Positions 16,015 to 24,775 of a stretch of DNA of 64,000 nucleotides are shown here, piece after piece. Below the pieces are notes generated by a model. The model was given only the letters and a program-made list of their open reading frames with translations. It made no database searches and was not told the DNA's origin. Every line of letters begins with the position of its first letter. Position 1 is the stretch's first letter. Both the position numbers and the translations under genes were made by a program. The DNA comes from Algoriphagus sp. (GTDB lineage Bacteria > Bacteroidota > Bacteroidia > Cytophagales > Cyclobacteriaceae): the NCBI RefSeq assembly GCF_029254265.1, contig NZ_JAQWXX010000047.1:1-64000 (forward strand), given 5' to 3'.

Positions 16015-17208
16015 ATGAAAAGATTTATTCTGTTTTCAATTACTTTCCTAATTGTATATTCTCCGCTTCTTTTTGCTCAAGAAGAAGCAGTCATAGTAGA
16101 AATAGTAGAGGAGGAGGAACCCTCTACCTTGACCTTGTCGGGATCAGTAGATGCCTATTTTAGAACCAATTTCAATGCTCCAAATAAAGGAGAGAATTTT
16201 ATGGCGCCAGCTTCGTCTTTTGGAAATCTTCCCGGGTTTGCATTGGGTATGGCAAATATCATTGCCACTTATGAAGGAAAAAATGTAGGAGCTGTTGCAG
16301 ATTTAGTTTTTGGCCCAAGAGGTGAAGATGCTGTTTTTGGATCTCCTTTGTATGCTGGTGGTATGGCCGGAAGCTCTCAAATTATCAATCAATTGTATGT
16401 GTATTGGAATGTGAATGAGACGGTTACTTTGACATTTGGAAATTTTAATACCTTTCTAGGATACGAGGTGATCTCTCCAACGGGTAACTTTAATTATTCA
16501 ACCTCCTACATGTTTTCATATGGACCATTTTCACATACAGGTTTAAAAGCCGATTTTGCTCTTTCAGATAAATGGTCTTTTATGGCCTCAGTAATGAATC
16601 CAACAGATATGACAGAATTCAACTTGAGCGGAACTTATACTTTGGGTGCTCAGCTTGGATATTCGACTGATGCAGGTAGTACTTATTTAAACTTTGTCTA
16701 TGGTGATCAAGACGGTAGATTAGAGAATGATGGAAGTTTGATCACAGATCAATCCTCAGCAGGAAATACCTTTCAAATAGATTTAACTACATGCTTTAAT
16801 CTGTCTGAGAAATTGTTTCTTGGTGTAAACACCACATACAACACTACTTCTTCCGGGGAGTTCTTCTCCGGGTCAGATATTCAGGATTCTGACGGTGATG
16901 GTTCAGGCTTTTACGGGTTTGCAGGGTATTTGCAGGCAACCACTTCCGATAAATTTGCAATCGGACTACGAGGAGAATATTTCAGCGTATTCAATGGAGG
17001 ACTTGAGGGAGTGGTAGGTGTAAATGGCGAAGGAGATGGAAATGTTTTTGCGATGACATTATCTGGAAATGCTAAAATCAGTAAGAACCTAACTCTTATT
17101 CCTGAATTGAGATTAGACTCAATGGGGGAAGAATTTTTCATGAATCAAGATTTAAATCCAAGCAAGTCTCTTGCATCCTTCTTGATAGCAGCAGTGTTTT
17201 CCTTCTAA
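16015..17208 (+). CDS. Outer-membrane beta-barrel protein (OmpL/Bbp2-like porin)
   Basis: 397 aa with a signal peptide ending at L-L-F-A-Q, an acidic stretch (I-V-E-E-E-E-P), then a barrel rich in alternating aromatic/Gly strands, beginning T-L-S-G-S-V-D-A-Y-F-R-T-N-F and ending in F (A-A-V-F-S-F), the OMP C-terminal signature. It resembles the Bbp2 (beta-barrel porin-2) family. Position right behind amtB suggests a nitrogen-source porin (inference). A terminator follows at 17238. Confidence 0.8.
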   Translation: MKRFILFSITFLIVYSPLLFAQEEAVIVEIVEEEEPSTLTLSGSVDAYFRTNFNAPNKGENFMAPASSFGNLPGFALGMANIIATYEGKNVGAVADLVFGPRGEDAVFGSPLYAGGMAGSSQIINQLYVYWNVNETVTLTFGNFNTFLGYEVISPTGNFNYSTSYMFSYGPFSHTGLKADFALSDKWSFMASVMNPTDMTEFNLSGTYTLGAQLGYSTDAGSTYLNFVYGDQDGRLENDGSLITDQSSAGNTFQIDLTTCFNLSEKLFLGVNTTYNTTSSGEFFSGSDIQDSDGDGSGFYGFAGYLQATTSDKFAIGLRGEYFSVFNGGLEGVVGVNGEGDGNVFAMTLSGNAKISKNLTLIPELRLDSMGEEFFMNQDLNPSKSLASFLIAAVFSF

Positions 17209-17237
17209 ATTATTAAACAGGGTCTATTGTGAATTAA

Positions 17238-17269
17238 GCCGAGTTGAATTTCAACTCGGTTTTTTTATT
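17238..17269 (+). terminator. Terminator after the porin gene
   Basis: A 9-bp stem (17239-17247 with 17251-17259), tight loop, then seven T residues. Confidence 0.85.
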
Positions 17270-17495
17270 TTCATGTGTATTTATCGTAAATGAGTTTTAA
17301 AAAATATTTCTTTTTGAAAATTATATAGACTAAGTCAAACTTGAGGTTATTCCTAGGATCTAAAATGTGTTGTTATACAATTAATTAAAGAATATAATTT
17401 TTCATTTCATTAGAAATCTTTTAAAAAAGATTGAATGAATATGAACATTTTTTTAATCAGACAGTATATCTTGGTACAACCCAAATATACTAGTC

Positions 17496-17858
17496 ATGAA
17501 AAGTTTGTCTCTTTTTGTAGCTATTTTCTTAACTTGTGCTACTGCTTTTTCGCAGGATTTTCTAAATGGTCCTGCAGCAAAAAACACTAAGGTAGGAAAG
17601 GCTTCTACAAATGACCTTAGTTTAGTTTTTGATAATACCCCTCAATTAGTTAAAGGTCCCAATTCGAAGAATTTTAAAGTTTGGAACAAGCAAAGCAATG
17701 CTATTAAAATAAGAACACGAAAAAACATAAATAATCCGAAAGGGCTTCAAGCCAAAAACAGAAAGGTCTGGGAGGAATCAAATCGAATAGAAGTAACTAG
17801 TAAAGCTGCATACCAATTGCCAAAAAGTATGAAAAGGCGAAAAATTTGGTGGCATTAA
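17496..17858 (+). CDS. Small secreted protein with 29-residue repeats (G-P-x-x-K-N-x-K-V-W)
   Basis: 120 aa. A signal peptide (about 1-19, ending F-S-Q) is followed by three units with the same core at an exact 29-residue spacing: G-P-A-A-K-N-T-K-V at 25, G-P-N-S-K-N-F-K-V-W at 54 and G-L-Q-A-K-N-R-K-V-W at 83, and a degenerate fourth, K-R-R-K-I-W, near the C terminus. The mature protein is very basic. No known fold or enzymatic motif is seen. It is monocistronic, between two terminators. The function is unknown to me. Confidence 0.8.
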   Translation: MKSLSLFVAIFLTCATAFSQDFLNGPAAKNTKVGKASTNDLSLVFDNTPQLVKGPNSKNFKVWNKQSNAIKIRTRKNINNPKGLQAKNRKVWEESNRIEVTSKAAYQLPKSMKRRKIWWH

Positions 17859-17865
17859 TAATTTT

Positions 17866-17893
17866 AAAGCTCGTAGCTTTCGAGCTTTTTTGT
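17866..17893 (+). terminator. Bidirectional terminator between repeat protein and groES-like gene
   Basis: An 8-bp stem (17866-17873 with 17881-17888) followed by T residues on the plus strand and preceded by A/T-rich sequence; it lies between two convergent genes. Confidence 0.7.
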
Positions 17894-17894
17894 T

Positions 17895-18269
17895 TTAAAG
17901 ATCTTGCTCCCGCTCTAGCATCAAAATGCTATGCTGAGGTACAATAAAATATTTTTCTCCCTCATAAATCACTTCGTGCGATCCAGATAACAAGAAAATA
18001 GCTAAATCTCCTTCTTTTGCTTGGAGTGGAACATATTTTACTTTTTCATCCGAATCCATCCAAGGTTCAGGATCTTCAGTTTGAATTGGAATAGGGTAGC
18101 CAGGACCAGCTTTGATGATATAGCCTTGTTGAACTTTCTCTTTTTCCTGTATTCCAGGAGGAAGATATAGTCCAGAGCCTGTCTTTTCATTTGGTCGTTT
18201 TAGTCGAATCAAGACTCGATCTCCTACGATGATGAGTTTTTTCAGTTTGTTTTCAGCTGTTAGTTGCAT
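17895..18269 (-). CDS. GroES-like co-chaperone family protein
   Basis: 124 aa. The N-terminal part V-G-D-R-V-L-I-R-L-K-R-P-x-E-K-T-G-S-G-L-Y-L-P matches the GroES fold start and its mobile-loop region; V-Q-Q-G-Y-I-I-K-A-G-P-G matches the next strand. A ~25-residue insert (D-P-E-P-W-M-D-S-D-E) and a longer C-terminal half differ from canonical 95-aa GroES. It is not next to groEL, so the true groES is likely elsewhere. It may be a stand-alone divergent co-chaperone. It lies downstream of dnaK but behind hairpins. Confidence 0.78.
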   Translation of the reverse strand: MQLTAENKLKKLIIVGDRVLIRLKRPNEKTGSGLYLPPGIQEKEKVQQGYIIKAGPGYPIPIQTEDPEPWMDSDEKVKYVPLQAKEGDLAIFLLSGSHEVIYEGEKYFIVPQHSILMLEREQDL

Positions 18270-18296
18270 TCGATATAATTTCTAAAGTCAACAAAG

Positions 18297-18340
18297 AAGA
18301 GCCAAGAACCATGATTCTTTAATCCGGATTCTTGGCTCTT
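18297..18340 (-). terminator. Long hairpin between dnaK and the groES-like gene
   Basis: A 12-bp inverted repeat (18297-18308 with 18329-18340). It could be a second terminator after dnaK or a processing signal; the T tract on the minus strand is weak. Confidence 0.5.
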
Positions 18341-18375
18341 AAAATAATAACGGCATCTGATTTTCACAGATGCCG
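18341..18375 (-). terminator. Terminator of dnaK
   Basis: A 9-bp stem (18351-18359 with 18367-18375) with a T-rich tail on the minus strand, 22 bp after the dnaK stop. Confidence 0.75.
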
Positions 18376-18396
18376 ATTTATTGGTTTAGCTATGAT

Positions 18397-20316
18397 TTAC
18401 TTTTTGTCTTCACTTACTTCCTCATAGTCAACATCAGATACCCCGTCCCCGTTAGTTCCGTCATTGCTTCCTGCATTGACATCCGGTCCACCTTGTGCAC
18501 CTTCAGCGCCAGCTGCATTGTACATTTCAGAAGACGCAGCTTCCCAAGCTTTGTTAAGTCCATCCATCGCAGTATCGATACCTTCAATATTTTGCGACTG
18601 ATGAGCTGCCTTTAACGTGGCAAGTGCAGATTCGATTGCTGATTTATTTCCTTCAGAAAGTTTATCACCGTACTCTTTCAACTGCTTTTCAGTTTGGAAT
18701 ACTAAGCTATCCGCTTGATTTAGCTTGTCAACTTTTTCTTTTTCAACTTTGTCTGTTGCAGCATTTGCCTCTGCTTCAGCTTTCATTCGCTCGATTTCTT
18801 CCTTAGAAAGACCTGAAGAAGCTTCAATCTTGATTTTCTGCTCTTTCCCAGTTCCCTTATCTTTTGCAGATACATTGAGGATACCGTTGGCATCAATATC
18901 GAAAGTCACTTCGATCTGAGGAACTCCACGCTGTGCAGGTGGAATGTCAGCCATTTGGAATCTACCAATTGTTCTGTTGTCTTTAGCCATTGCTCGCTCT
19001 CCTTGAAGCACATGAATATCTACCGCTGGCTGGTTGTCAGCCGCAGTTGAGAACACTTCAGACTTCTTGGTCGGGATAGTTGTATTTGATTCGATCAGTT
19101 TGGTGAATACACCGCCCATTGTCTCGATTCCTAAAGAGAGTGGAGTCACATCCAAAAGTAGGACATCCTTCACTTCACCAGTTAATACACCACCTTGGAT
19201 AGCAGCTCCGATTGCAACTACTTCATCTGGATTTACACCTTTAGAAGGTTTTTTTCCAAAGAACTTCTCAACTTCTTCCTGGATTTTTGGGATTCGAGTA
19301 GATCCTCCAACCAAGATGACTTCGTCAATCTCTGAAGGCTTCATTCCCGCATCAGCCAATGCTTTCTTACAAGGTTCCATTGATCTTCTGACTAAATCTT
19401 CAGAAAGTTGCTCAAATTTTGCCCGGCTCAAAGTTCTTACCAAGTGCTTTGGTCCAGTCTGAGTTGCAGTGATATAAGGCAAGTTAATTTCTGTAGAAGC
19501 AGAGCTTGAGAGCTCAATTTTTGCTTTTTCAGCAGCTTCTTTTAATCGCTGAAGGGCCATCGGATCTTGTCTCAAGTCGATTTGCTCTTCTGCTTTAAAC
19601 TCATCTGCTAACCAGTTGATGATCACTTGATCGAAATCATCTCCACCTAGGTGAACATCACCGTTGGTAGATTTCACTTCGAATACACCATCACCAAGTT
19701 CGAGAACTGAAATATCGAATGTACCACCACCGAGGTCATACACTGCAATTTTCATGTCCTGATTTTTCTTATCCATTCCATAAGCCAACGCTGCTGCAGT
19801 AGGCTCATTGATAATACGTTTCACTTCAAGACCAGCGATCTGACCAGCTTCTTTTGTTGCTTGACGCTCAGCATCATTGAAATATGCAGGAACGGTAATT
19901 ACCGCTTCGGTTACTGCTTGTCCTAAGAAATCCTCAGCCGTAGTCTTCATTTTCTGAAGAATCATTGCAGAAAGCTCCTGAGGAGTGTATGACCTATCAC
20001 CGATTTTGATTGCTACGGTATCATTAGGCCCTTTTTCTACTTTATAAGAGGCATGTTTTTTCTCTTCGGTAATTTCGGAGAATTTTTTCCCCATAAATCT
20101 TTTTACGGATGAAATGGTGTTTTGAGGATTTGTGATCGCCTGTCTTTTGGCAGGGTCTCCTACTTTCCGCTCTCCATTCCCGTTGTCAAGAAAAGCCACG
20201 ATAGAAGGTGTGGTTCTTCTTCCTTCACTGTTTTGAATTACTACAGGTTCATTACCCTCCATTACAGCTACGCAGGAGTTGGTAGTACCCAAGTCAATGC
20301 CGATAATTTTTCCCAT
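18397..20316 (-). CDS. dnaK: Molecular chaperone DnaK (Hsp70)
   Basis: 639 aa. The nucleotide-binding domain starts [11 protein letters not shown] and contains [24 protein letters not shown] and Y-D-L-G-G-G-T-F-D; the V-L-L-L-D-V-T-P-L linker leads to the substrate-binding domain and a helical lid, ending in an acidic tail (E-E-V-S-E-D-K-K). Refolds and protects proteins with DnaJ and GrpE, neither of which is adjacent. Two hairpins follow the gene. Repeated CTGnCA motifs upstream (20400-20470) may mediate stress control. Confidence 0.98.
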   Translation of the reverse strand: MGKIIGIDLGTTNSCVAVMEGNEPVVIQNSEGRRTTPSIVAFLDNGNGERKVGDPAKRQAITNPQNTISSVKRFMGKKFSEITEEKKHASYKVEKGPNDTVAIKIGDRSYTPQELSAMILQKMKTTAEDFLGQAVTEAVITVPAYFNDAERQATKEAGQIAGLEVKRIINEPTAAALAYGMDKKNQDMKIAVYDLGGGTFDISVLELGDGVFEVKSTNGDVHLGGDDFDQVIINWLADEFKAEEQIDLRQDPMALQRLKEAAEKAKIELSSSASTEINLPYITATQTGPKHLVRTLSRAKFEQLSEDLVRRSMEPCKKALADAGMKPSEIDEVILVGGSTRIPKIQEEVEKFFGKKPSKGVNPDEVVAIGAAIQGGVLTGEVKDVLLLDVTPLSLGIETMGGVFTKLIESNTTIPTKKSEVFSTAADNQPAVDIHVLQGERAMAKDNRTIGRFQMADIPPAQRGVPQIEVTFDIDANGILNVSAKDKGTGKEQKIKIEASSGLSKEEIERMKAEAEANAATDKVEKEKVDKLNQADSLVFQTEKQLKEYGDKLSEGNKSAIESALATLKAAHQSQNIEGIDTAMDGLNKAWEAASSEMYNAAGAEGAQGGPDVNAGSNDGTNGDGVSDVDYEEVSEDKK

Positions 20317-20399
20317 GATTATAAATTTTATTTAGTTTCAGTTTTAATACATTTCCCTTTCTTCAAGTCATGTGCCATCCCAGTATCTTTGGATTATTG

Positions 20400-20486
20400 T
20401 GTCAGATTGGCAGAAAACTTGCCAATAACTTTCTGGTTTCCTTCCGAAAATGTCAAGGATCCATTGTCAGGCTCTTCTAACTGACA
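20400..20486 (-). promoter_or_regulatory. Cluster of CTGNCA-type repeats upstream of dnaK
   Basis: On the minus strand, toward dnaK: CTGACA (20470-20465), TTGACA (20456-20451), CTGCCA (20413-20408) and CTGACA (20405-20400). There are also two inverted repeats: TTGGCA-N7-TGCCAA (20407-20425) and TGTCAG-N10-CTGACA (20465-20486). It is not a CIRCE element. It may be binding sites for a heat-shock regulator or sigma factor (inference). Confidence 0.4.
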
Positions 20487-20545
20487 GTTTTTATGATTTC
20501 TTTTCTCCCTGCAACTATTTAGTGATTGCCTGCATCTTATCTATA

Positions 20546-20713
20546 ATGAGAAAGTTTTTCTATTTAGGAAATCGAAAAGAATTATTGCGATGGATTCTTG
20601 TATTTTGTCTTGGAATTGCATTTTTCAAAGTAGAATGGAAGCTTGAACTGCTAGATCCGCTTTGGGTCCAACTCAAAACTCTCGAAAATTCTTTAATTAA
20701 TTTCTTCAGGTAA
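20546..20713 (+). CDS. Possible small membrane protein (55 aa)
   Basis: Starting at the ATG at 20546, this frame encodes a basic N terminus, one hydrophobic helix (L-L-R-W-I-L-V-F-C-L-G-I-A-F-F) and an amphipathic tail. A longer frame starts at 20450 but would cover the dnaK regulatory region. It is followed after 39 bp by the MOSC gene. Nothing recognisable; it may be real because it occupies an otherwise free interval. Confidence 0.35.
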   Translation: MRKFFYLGNRKELLRWILVFCLGIAFFKVEWKLELLDPLWVQLKTLENSLINFFR

Positions 20714-20752
20714 GAAGCAGAATTTCTGATGGAGAGGGCTTATTTTTGAATC

Positions 20753-21559
20753 ATGAATTCAGCCTTGCGAGTCCAGGATATTTTTATCTACCCTATAAAG
20801 TCTCTACGGGGAATTCGAGTAGAATCTGCAAAAGTCTTGGAGCGTGGTTTTCAATATGACCGCCGCTGGATGCTGGTAGATCGAACTGGATTATTCCTCA
20901 CGCAGCGGACTCATCCTCAAATGGCATTGATTAAGGTCGATTTACGAGAGGACCATCTCATTGTGTCAAGTCCATTAGCTCAGGATAATTCCCTGAAAAT
21001 CCCATTTGACCTTCAGCTAGATTCACAAATTGAAGTGGAGATTTGGGATGATCGCCTTTCGGCAAATCTAGTAGATCCAACTATTGATCAATGGTTCTCT
21101 GAAATCTTAGGTATTGATTGTCAATTGGTACGAATGCCTGAATCAGGACAACGAAAAGTAAGTCCGAAATATGCTATCAATAAGGAGTTTGTGAGTTTTG
21201 CCGATGGTATGCCATATTTAATAATTGGGCAAGAATCACTTCATCATTTGAATTCAAAGTTGACTCATCCGGTTCCTATGAATCGATTCCGTCCAAATAT
21301 TGTCTTTTCGGGAGGAGAAAGCTTTATAGAAGACGGCTGGAAAAACATCAAAATCGGAGACGTAGATTTCTGTATAGTCAAACCCTGTGCTCGTTGTGTA
21401 TTGATCACAGTCGATCAAGAATCTGGAGTAAACGGTAAAGAACCGCTTAAGACTCTTGCATCTTACCGTACACTTAATAATAAAGTATACTTTGGTCAAA
21501 ATGCCCTTTCTCTCCAAGAAGGATATGTCCGGATAGGAGATTCAATTCAACTAATATGA
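20753..21559 (+). CDS. MOSC domain protein, YcbX-like
   Basis: 268 aa. An N-terminal beta-barrel domain (I-Y-P-I-K-S-L-R-G-I at about 12-21; D-R-R-W-M-L-V-D) is followed by a MOSC domain with N-R-F-R-P-N-I-V and the conserved cysteine motif P-C-A-R-C-V-L-I-T-V-D. E. coli YcbX and mammalian mARC of this group bind molybdenum cofactor and reduce N-hydroxylated compounds. Its end overlaps the following membrane protein gene by 4 bp, coupling their translation. Confidence 0.87.
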   Translation: MNSALRVQDIFIYPIKSLRGIRVESAKVLERGFQYDRRWMLVDRTGLFLTQRTHPQMALIKVDLREDHLIVSSPLAQDNSLKIPFDLQLDSQIEVEIWDDRLSANLVDPTIDQWFSEILGIDCQLVRMPESGQRKVSPKYAINKEFVSFADGMPYLIIGQESLHHLNSKLTHPVPMNRFRPNIVFSGGESFIEDGWKNIKIGDVDFCIVKPCARCVLITVDQESGVNGKEPLKTLASYRTLNNKVYFGQNALSLQEGYVRIGDSIQLI

Positions 21560-22494
21560 TCAGCAAGCGATATTATCGACTTATTGCCCTCTGGGTATTG
21601 ACAGAGACATTTCTCGGTGGATTATTACATGCTTTTCGAATTCCGCTTGCCGGGGTGTTTATCGCATGCTTTTCGGCACTATTTATTTCCTTGATTTTTA
21701 CCGCTACGGGCAGTTCAAGAAAATTGATTCATGCCACACTAATCGTTTTGGTATTTAAGATGCTACTTAGTCCACATGCACCACTTGGAGCATTTTTATC
21801 AGTTGCATTACAAGGGGCTTTTGGAGCAATTATTCTCTCATTAGTTCCTTCTCAGAAAGCTGGAAGAATGCTTGTCACCGTTTTTGCATACCTGCAGTCA
21901 GCCACTATGAAACTCATCAGTTTGACGATTATTTTTGGAATGGGCTTTTGGGATGCACTAGATGAGTTTATGGGCTCCATTGTAGACTATTTCCCGTTTT
22001 TATCTACGATTCTTAGTGCCAAGAATTTGGTGTTGAGTTACCTTGGAATTTACCTGGCGACAGGAATCATTGCTGGATGGATGATTGGGAAAGTGACTCT
22101 AACTGCAAAGCGAACACTAGTTAATACGGGAGAAGAACAGATTGCAACCTCTGCCAAAAAGAATCGGAAAATAAATTTCGAGTGGTCTATCATCGCATTT
22201 TTGGCAGTTATTTATTTTATCCCAGTAATCCCAGCATCTTTTAGAGAAATGAGTTTAAGAGCAGCAATTATCCTCACAGCTTGGCAATTGGTTTTGGGGC
22301 CATTGGTTAAAAAGGCTCTTTTCGCTTTTCTTGGAAAAAGAAGATCAGGATTACTTCGGGAAATCAACCTGATCGAAGGGATTCTTCCCGAATTGCGTAA
22401 TAATCTTAAAATCTCCTGGAGAGCTGCTTCAGGTCAAAAAACCTTTCAGCGAATTCCTTTTTTTGTAAAAACATGGGTACAGATAAGTCTTTAA
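21556..22494 (+). CDS. Polytopic membrane protein of unknown function
   Basis: 312 aa. About five hydrophobic segments in the first half (roughly 8-26, 29-48, 58-75, 80-98, 150-178) and two more at 203-225 and 230-262, then a soluble basic C-terminal tail of ~50 residues. The first half (G-G-L-L-H-A-F-R-I-P-L-A-G, F-L-S-V-A-L-Q-G-A-F-G-A) resembles ECF-transporter substrate-binding components in general feel, but I cannot assign the family. It overlaps the MOSC gene by 4 bp and the NTPase gene by 22 bp, suggesting that the three act together. Confidence 0.7.
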   Translation: MISKRYYRLIALWVLTETFLGGLLHAFRIPLAGVFIACFSALFISLIFTATGSSRKLIHATLIVLVFKMLLSPHAPLGAFLSVALQGAFGAIILSLVPSQKAGRMLVTVFAYLQSATMKLISLTIIFGMGFWDALDEFMGSIVDYFPFLSTILSAKNLVLSYLGIYLATGIIAGWMIGKVTLTAKRTLVNTGEEQIATSAKKNRKINFEWSIIAFLAVIYFIPVIPASFREMSLRAAIILTAWQLVLGPLVKKALFAFLGKRRSGLLREINLIEGILPELRNNLKISWRAASGQKTFQRIPFFVKTWVQISL

Positions 22495-22961
22495 GGGTCG
22501 TCATTCTTACTGGCGAAAAAAGAGCAGGGAAAACCACTTGGCTTCAGAAGCATAAAAGTGATTCGGCAGGTTTTCTCAGTCCTTTTATTTTAGAGAAAAG
22601 AAATTTTTTATTGATTCCTAATCAGATCGCTATCCCAATGGAGGAACTTGGTGGCAGCCTAAAAGTGGGGAAATATTCATTTTCTAACCAATCTTTTGAG
22701 CGTGTGGAAAGCCACGTTCGTAATCAATTCGACGAACCCGAATTGATTTTTGATGAAATCGGTCCCTTAGAATTTAAAGGAGAAGGTTTCGCTGAGCTGC
22801 TTCGATATACACTTCAGAATTACTCAGGTAAATTGGTGATAGTCCTCAGATCAGGGATTGTAGAAGAGGCAATCGAGACCTTTCAGCTCGATCGCTTTCC
22901 GCTAACTGTGATTGATTTTGAGCAGTTGAAGAACTCTGACGAGACGGATCTGAATTTTTAA
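22473..22961 (+). CDS. P-loop NTPase, THEP1-like nucleoside-triphosphatase family
   Basis: 162 aa. Walker A is G-E-K-R-A-G-K-T-T (14-22) and Walker B is [10 protein letters not shown] (91-100), the pattern of the NTPase_1/THEP1 family with its D-E-I-G-x-[LM]-E signature. THEP1 proteins hydrolyse NTPs slowly; cellular role unknown. Its start lies inside the membrane protein gene. Its stop codon overlaps the stop of convergent hemE. Together with the MOSC and membrane proteins it forms a three-gene unit. Confidence 0.8.
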   Translation: MGTDKSLRVVILTGEKRAGKTTWLQKHKSDSAGFLSPFILEKRNFLLIPNQIAIPMEELGGSLKVGKYSFSNQSFERVESHVRNQFDEPELIFDEIGPLEFKGEGFAELLRYTLQNYSGKLVIVLRSGIVEEAIETFQLDRFPLTVIDFEQLKNSDETDLNF

Positions 22962-23980
22962 TAATTCTTTACTGTCTCAATAAATACCTTCACCATCGCT
23001 GGATTAATGTCTGGATACACACCATGTCCAAGATTGGCAATATGACGTGTCCCCTTAAATTGATCCATCATATCAATGGTAGCTTGCCTCACTTGATCAG
23101 GATTGCCATATAAAGCTGCGGGGTCTAGGTTCCCTTGGAGGGTTTTGTTTGTGCCAATTAATTTTCTGGATTCAGCTATTCCCATATTCCAATCCAGTCC
23201 AATAGTTTCACAGTTTAGCTTCCCCATTTCTTCTCGAGCAAAGAAAGCTCCTTTGGCAAAAACTGTTTTTGGCACTTCACTGATTGCATCGCAAATCTGT
23301 GAAATGTATGGATACGAAAATTCAGCATATTGCTTTGGCCCTAAAATCCCAGCCCAGCTATCAAAAATCTGGACTAAATCAGCTCCAGCCTTGACCTGTG
23401 CTTTCAGGTAATTGATGGTGCTGTCAGTGATCATCTGGAGCAACTGATGTGAAAATTTTGGTTGGGTGTATAGCATTTCTCGTGCTTTGGAGAAAGTCTT
23501 TGAACCCGATCCTTCGACCATGTAAGCAAAAATAGTCCAAGGCGCTCCAGCAAATCCGATAAGAGGAACTCGGCCAGCTAGATTTTTCTTAGTGATTTCA
23601 ATCGCTTTGATCACATAACTGAGGTCATTTGCCCCATCGGCTACTCGAAGTTTTTTTAGATCTGACTCTGATCTAACTGTATTTGGAAAAAAAGGGCCTC
23701 TTTTCTCTACCATTTCGTAAGGCAAGCCCATAGCTTCAGGGATCACAAGAATATCCGAAAAAATGATAGCAGCATCAACTCCAAGAATATCTACAGGCTG
23801 AATGGTCACTTCCGAAGCGAGTTCAGGAGTTTGTGCAAGCTCTATGAACCCACTTACACTTTCTCTGACAGCCCGATATTCTGGTAAAATTCTACCTGCT
23901 TGGCGCATGAGCCAAACCGGCGTTCTTTCTATTTTCTCTCCCTTTGCAGCTCTCAGCAGCAAGTCATTTTGTAATTGCAT
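22958..23980 (-). CDS. hemE: Uroporphyrinogen decarboxylase
   Basis: 340 aa from the ATG at 23980 (a CTG/ATG seven codons upstream is in frame but lies before the promoter motif). Decarboxylates the four acetate side chains of uroporphyrinogen III. Seen: [12 protein letters not shown] near 19-30, [20 protein letters not shown] and F-D-S-W-A-G. TATCTTTG lies 5 bp upstream of the start, suggesting a leaderless or near-leaderless transcript. Convergent overlap with the NTPase gene leaves no room for a terminator. Confidence 0.96.
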   Translation of the reverse strand: MQLQNDLLLRAAKGEKIERTPVWLMRQAGRILPEYRAVRESVSGFIELAQTPELASEVTIQPVDILGVDAAIIFSDILVIPEAMGLPYEMVEKRGPFFPNTVRSESDLKKLRVADGANDLSYVIKAIEITKKNLAGRVPLIGFAGAPWTIFAYMVEGSGSKTFSKAREMLYTQPKFSHQLLQMITDSTINYLKAQVKAGADLVQIFDSWAGILGPKQYAEFSYPYISQICDAISEVPKTVFAKGAFFAREEMGKLNCETIGLDWNMGIAESRKLIGTNKTLQGNLDPAALYGNPDQVRQATIDMMDQFKGTRHIANLGHGVYPDINPAMVKVFIETVKNY

Positions 23981-24033
23981 GGGCGCAAAGATAAGGAGCA
24001 AATTTTATTTGGACTGCGGAAAATCAGAACATA

Positions 24034-24067
24034 AAAAAAACAGGAGGGAGATTTCTCCTTCCTGTTT
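24034..24067 (-). terminator. Terminator downstream of the collagen-like lipoprotein gene
   Basis: A 13-bp stem (24040-24052 with 24055-24067) with a T run on the minus strand. Confidence 0.85.
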
Positions 24068-24108
24068 GTGGTAATCTGTTGGTTTAGGTAATATGCTTTG
24101 AGTTTTGA

Positions 24109-24642
24109 TTACTTTTTCAGGTCAATTCTCTTAAAATCCTCGTCTTTCAAGCCAAGCATGGCAGTGACTGCCTCATAGTTGGTGAAGTCGATTCTACTAG
24201 AGGCATAATCTCCTGGAACGACAATCACCCTAAATAATTGATTTAATCTCCATTCTTCTCCGAGACTAGCAGGATTGATAGCTCCGTCTAGGAATAAGCG
24301 GAAATCATCTTGCGTGAAATCATAATTGTAGATCAATACTCCCCCTTCATTGAAGAAAACGGTCTGAGGAAGGGCTCTCCAAACAGATTTACCTCCGTCT
24401 ATCTCCCATTCGATAAAAGCCAAAACCACATCGCTTTCGATGATGGCAGGATCAAATCTGAGTTGTTCACTGTAATTGTTCTGTTCAGTAAAATCAACCT
24501 CTACTTCGAATACTTCTGAAACAATATTTACGCCATCTAGCCCGTCCAGTCCGTCAAATCCCGGAGGTCCCTGTGGACCTTCACATGCCTGAAAGCCGAT
24601 TAGAGTAATGATCGAGAGAGCAAGTAAGTTTAGCTTTTTCAT
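24109..24642 (-). CDS. Lipoprotein with a short collagen-like segment
   Basis: 177 aa. A signal peptide with lipobox I-G-F-Q-A-C (C20) is followed at once by collagen-type Gly-x-x triplets, G-P-Q-G-P-P-G-F-D-G-L-D-G-L-D-G (22-37), and then a soluble beta-rich domain (about 45-170) of unknown fold. The short Gly-rich stretch behind the lipid anchor probably acts as a spacer. Similar anchored proteins are common in Bacteroidota. Monocistronic with its own terminator. Confidence 0.75.
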   Translation of the reverse strand: MKKLNLLALSIITLIGFQACEGPQGPPGFDGLDGLDGVNIVSEVFEVEVDFTEQNNYSEQLRFDPAIIESDVVLAFIEWEIDGGKSVWRALPQTVFFNEGGVLIYNYDFTQDDFRLFLDGAINPASLGEEWRLNQLFRVIVVPGDYASSRIDFTNYEAVTAMLGLKDEDFKRIDLKK

Positions 24643-24775
24643 AGTGTTTGGTGTTAGGTATGGTTTCTTTCACGAGAAACGATAAAATTTTGTTCGTTAA
24701 AAAAGCTTAATCACCATATAAGTGTTTGAAAAACAAGTTTTAAAAAAATGATCAACTTTAAGTATGCTCCTAGAA

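Noticed and set aside
19034-19462. 142-aa open frame antisense to dnaK
   Set aside because: A shadow of the strongly biased dnaK coding strand.
20317-20500. CIRCE operator before dnaK
   Set aside because: No TTAGCACTC-N9-GAGTGCTAA-like sequence; the repeats seen are CTGNCA-type.
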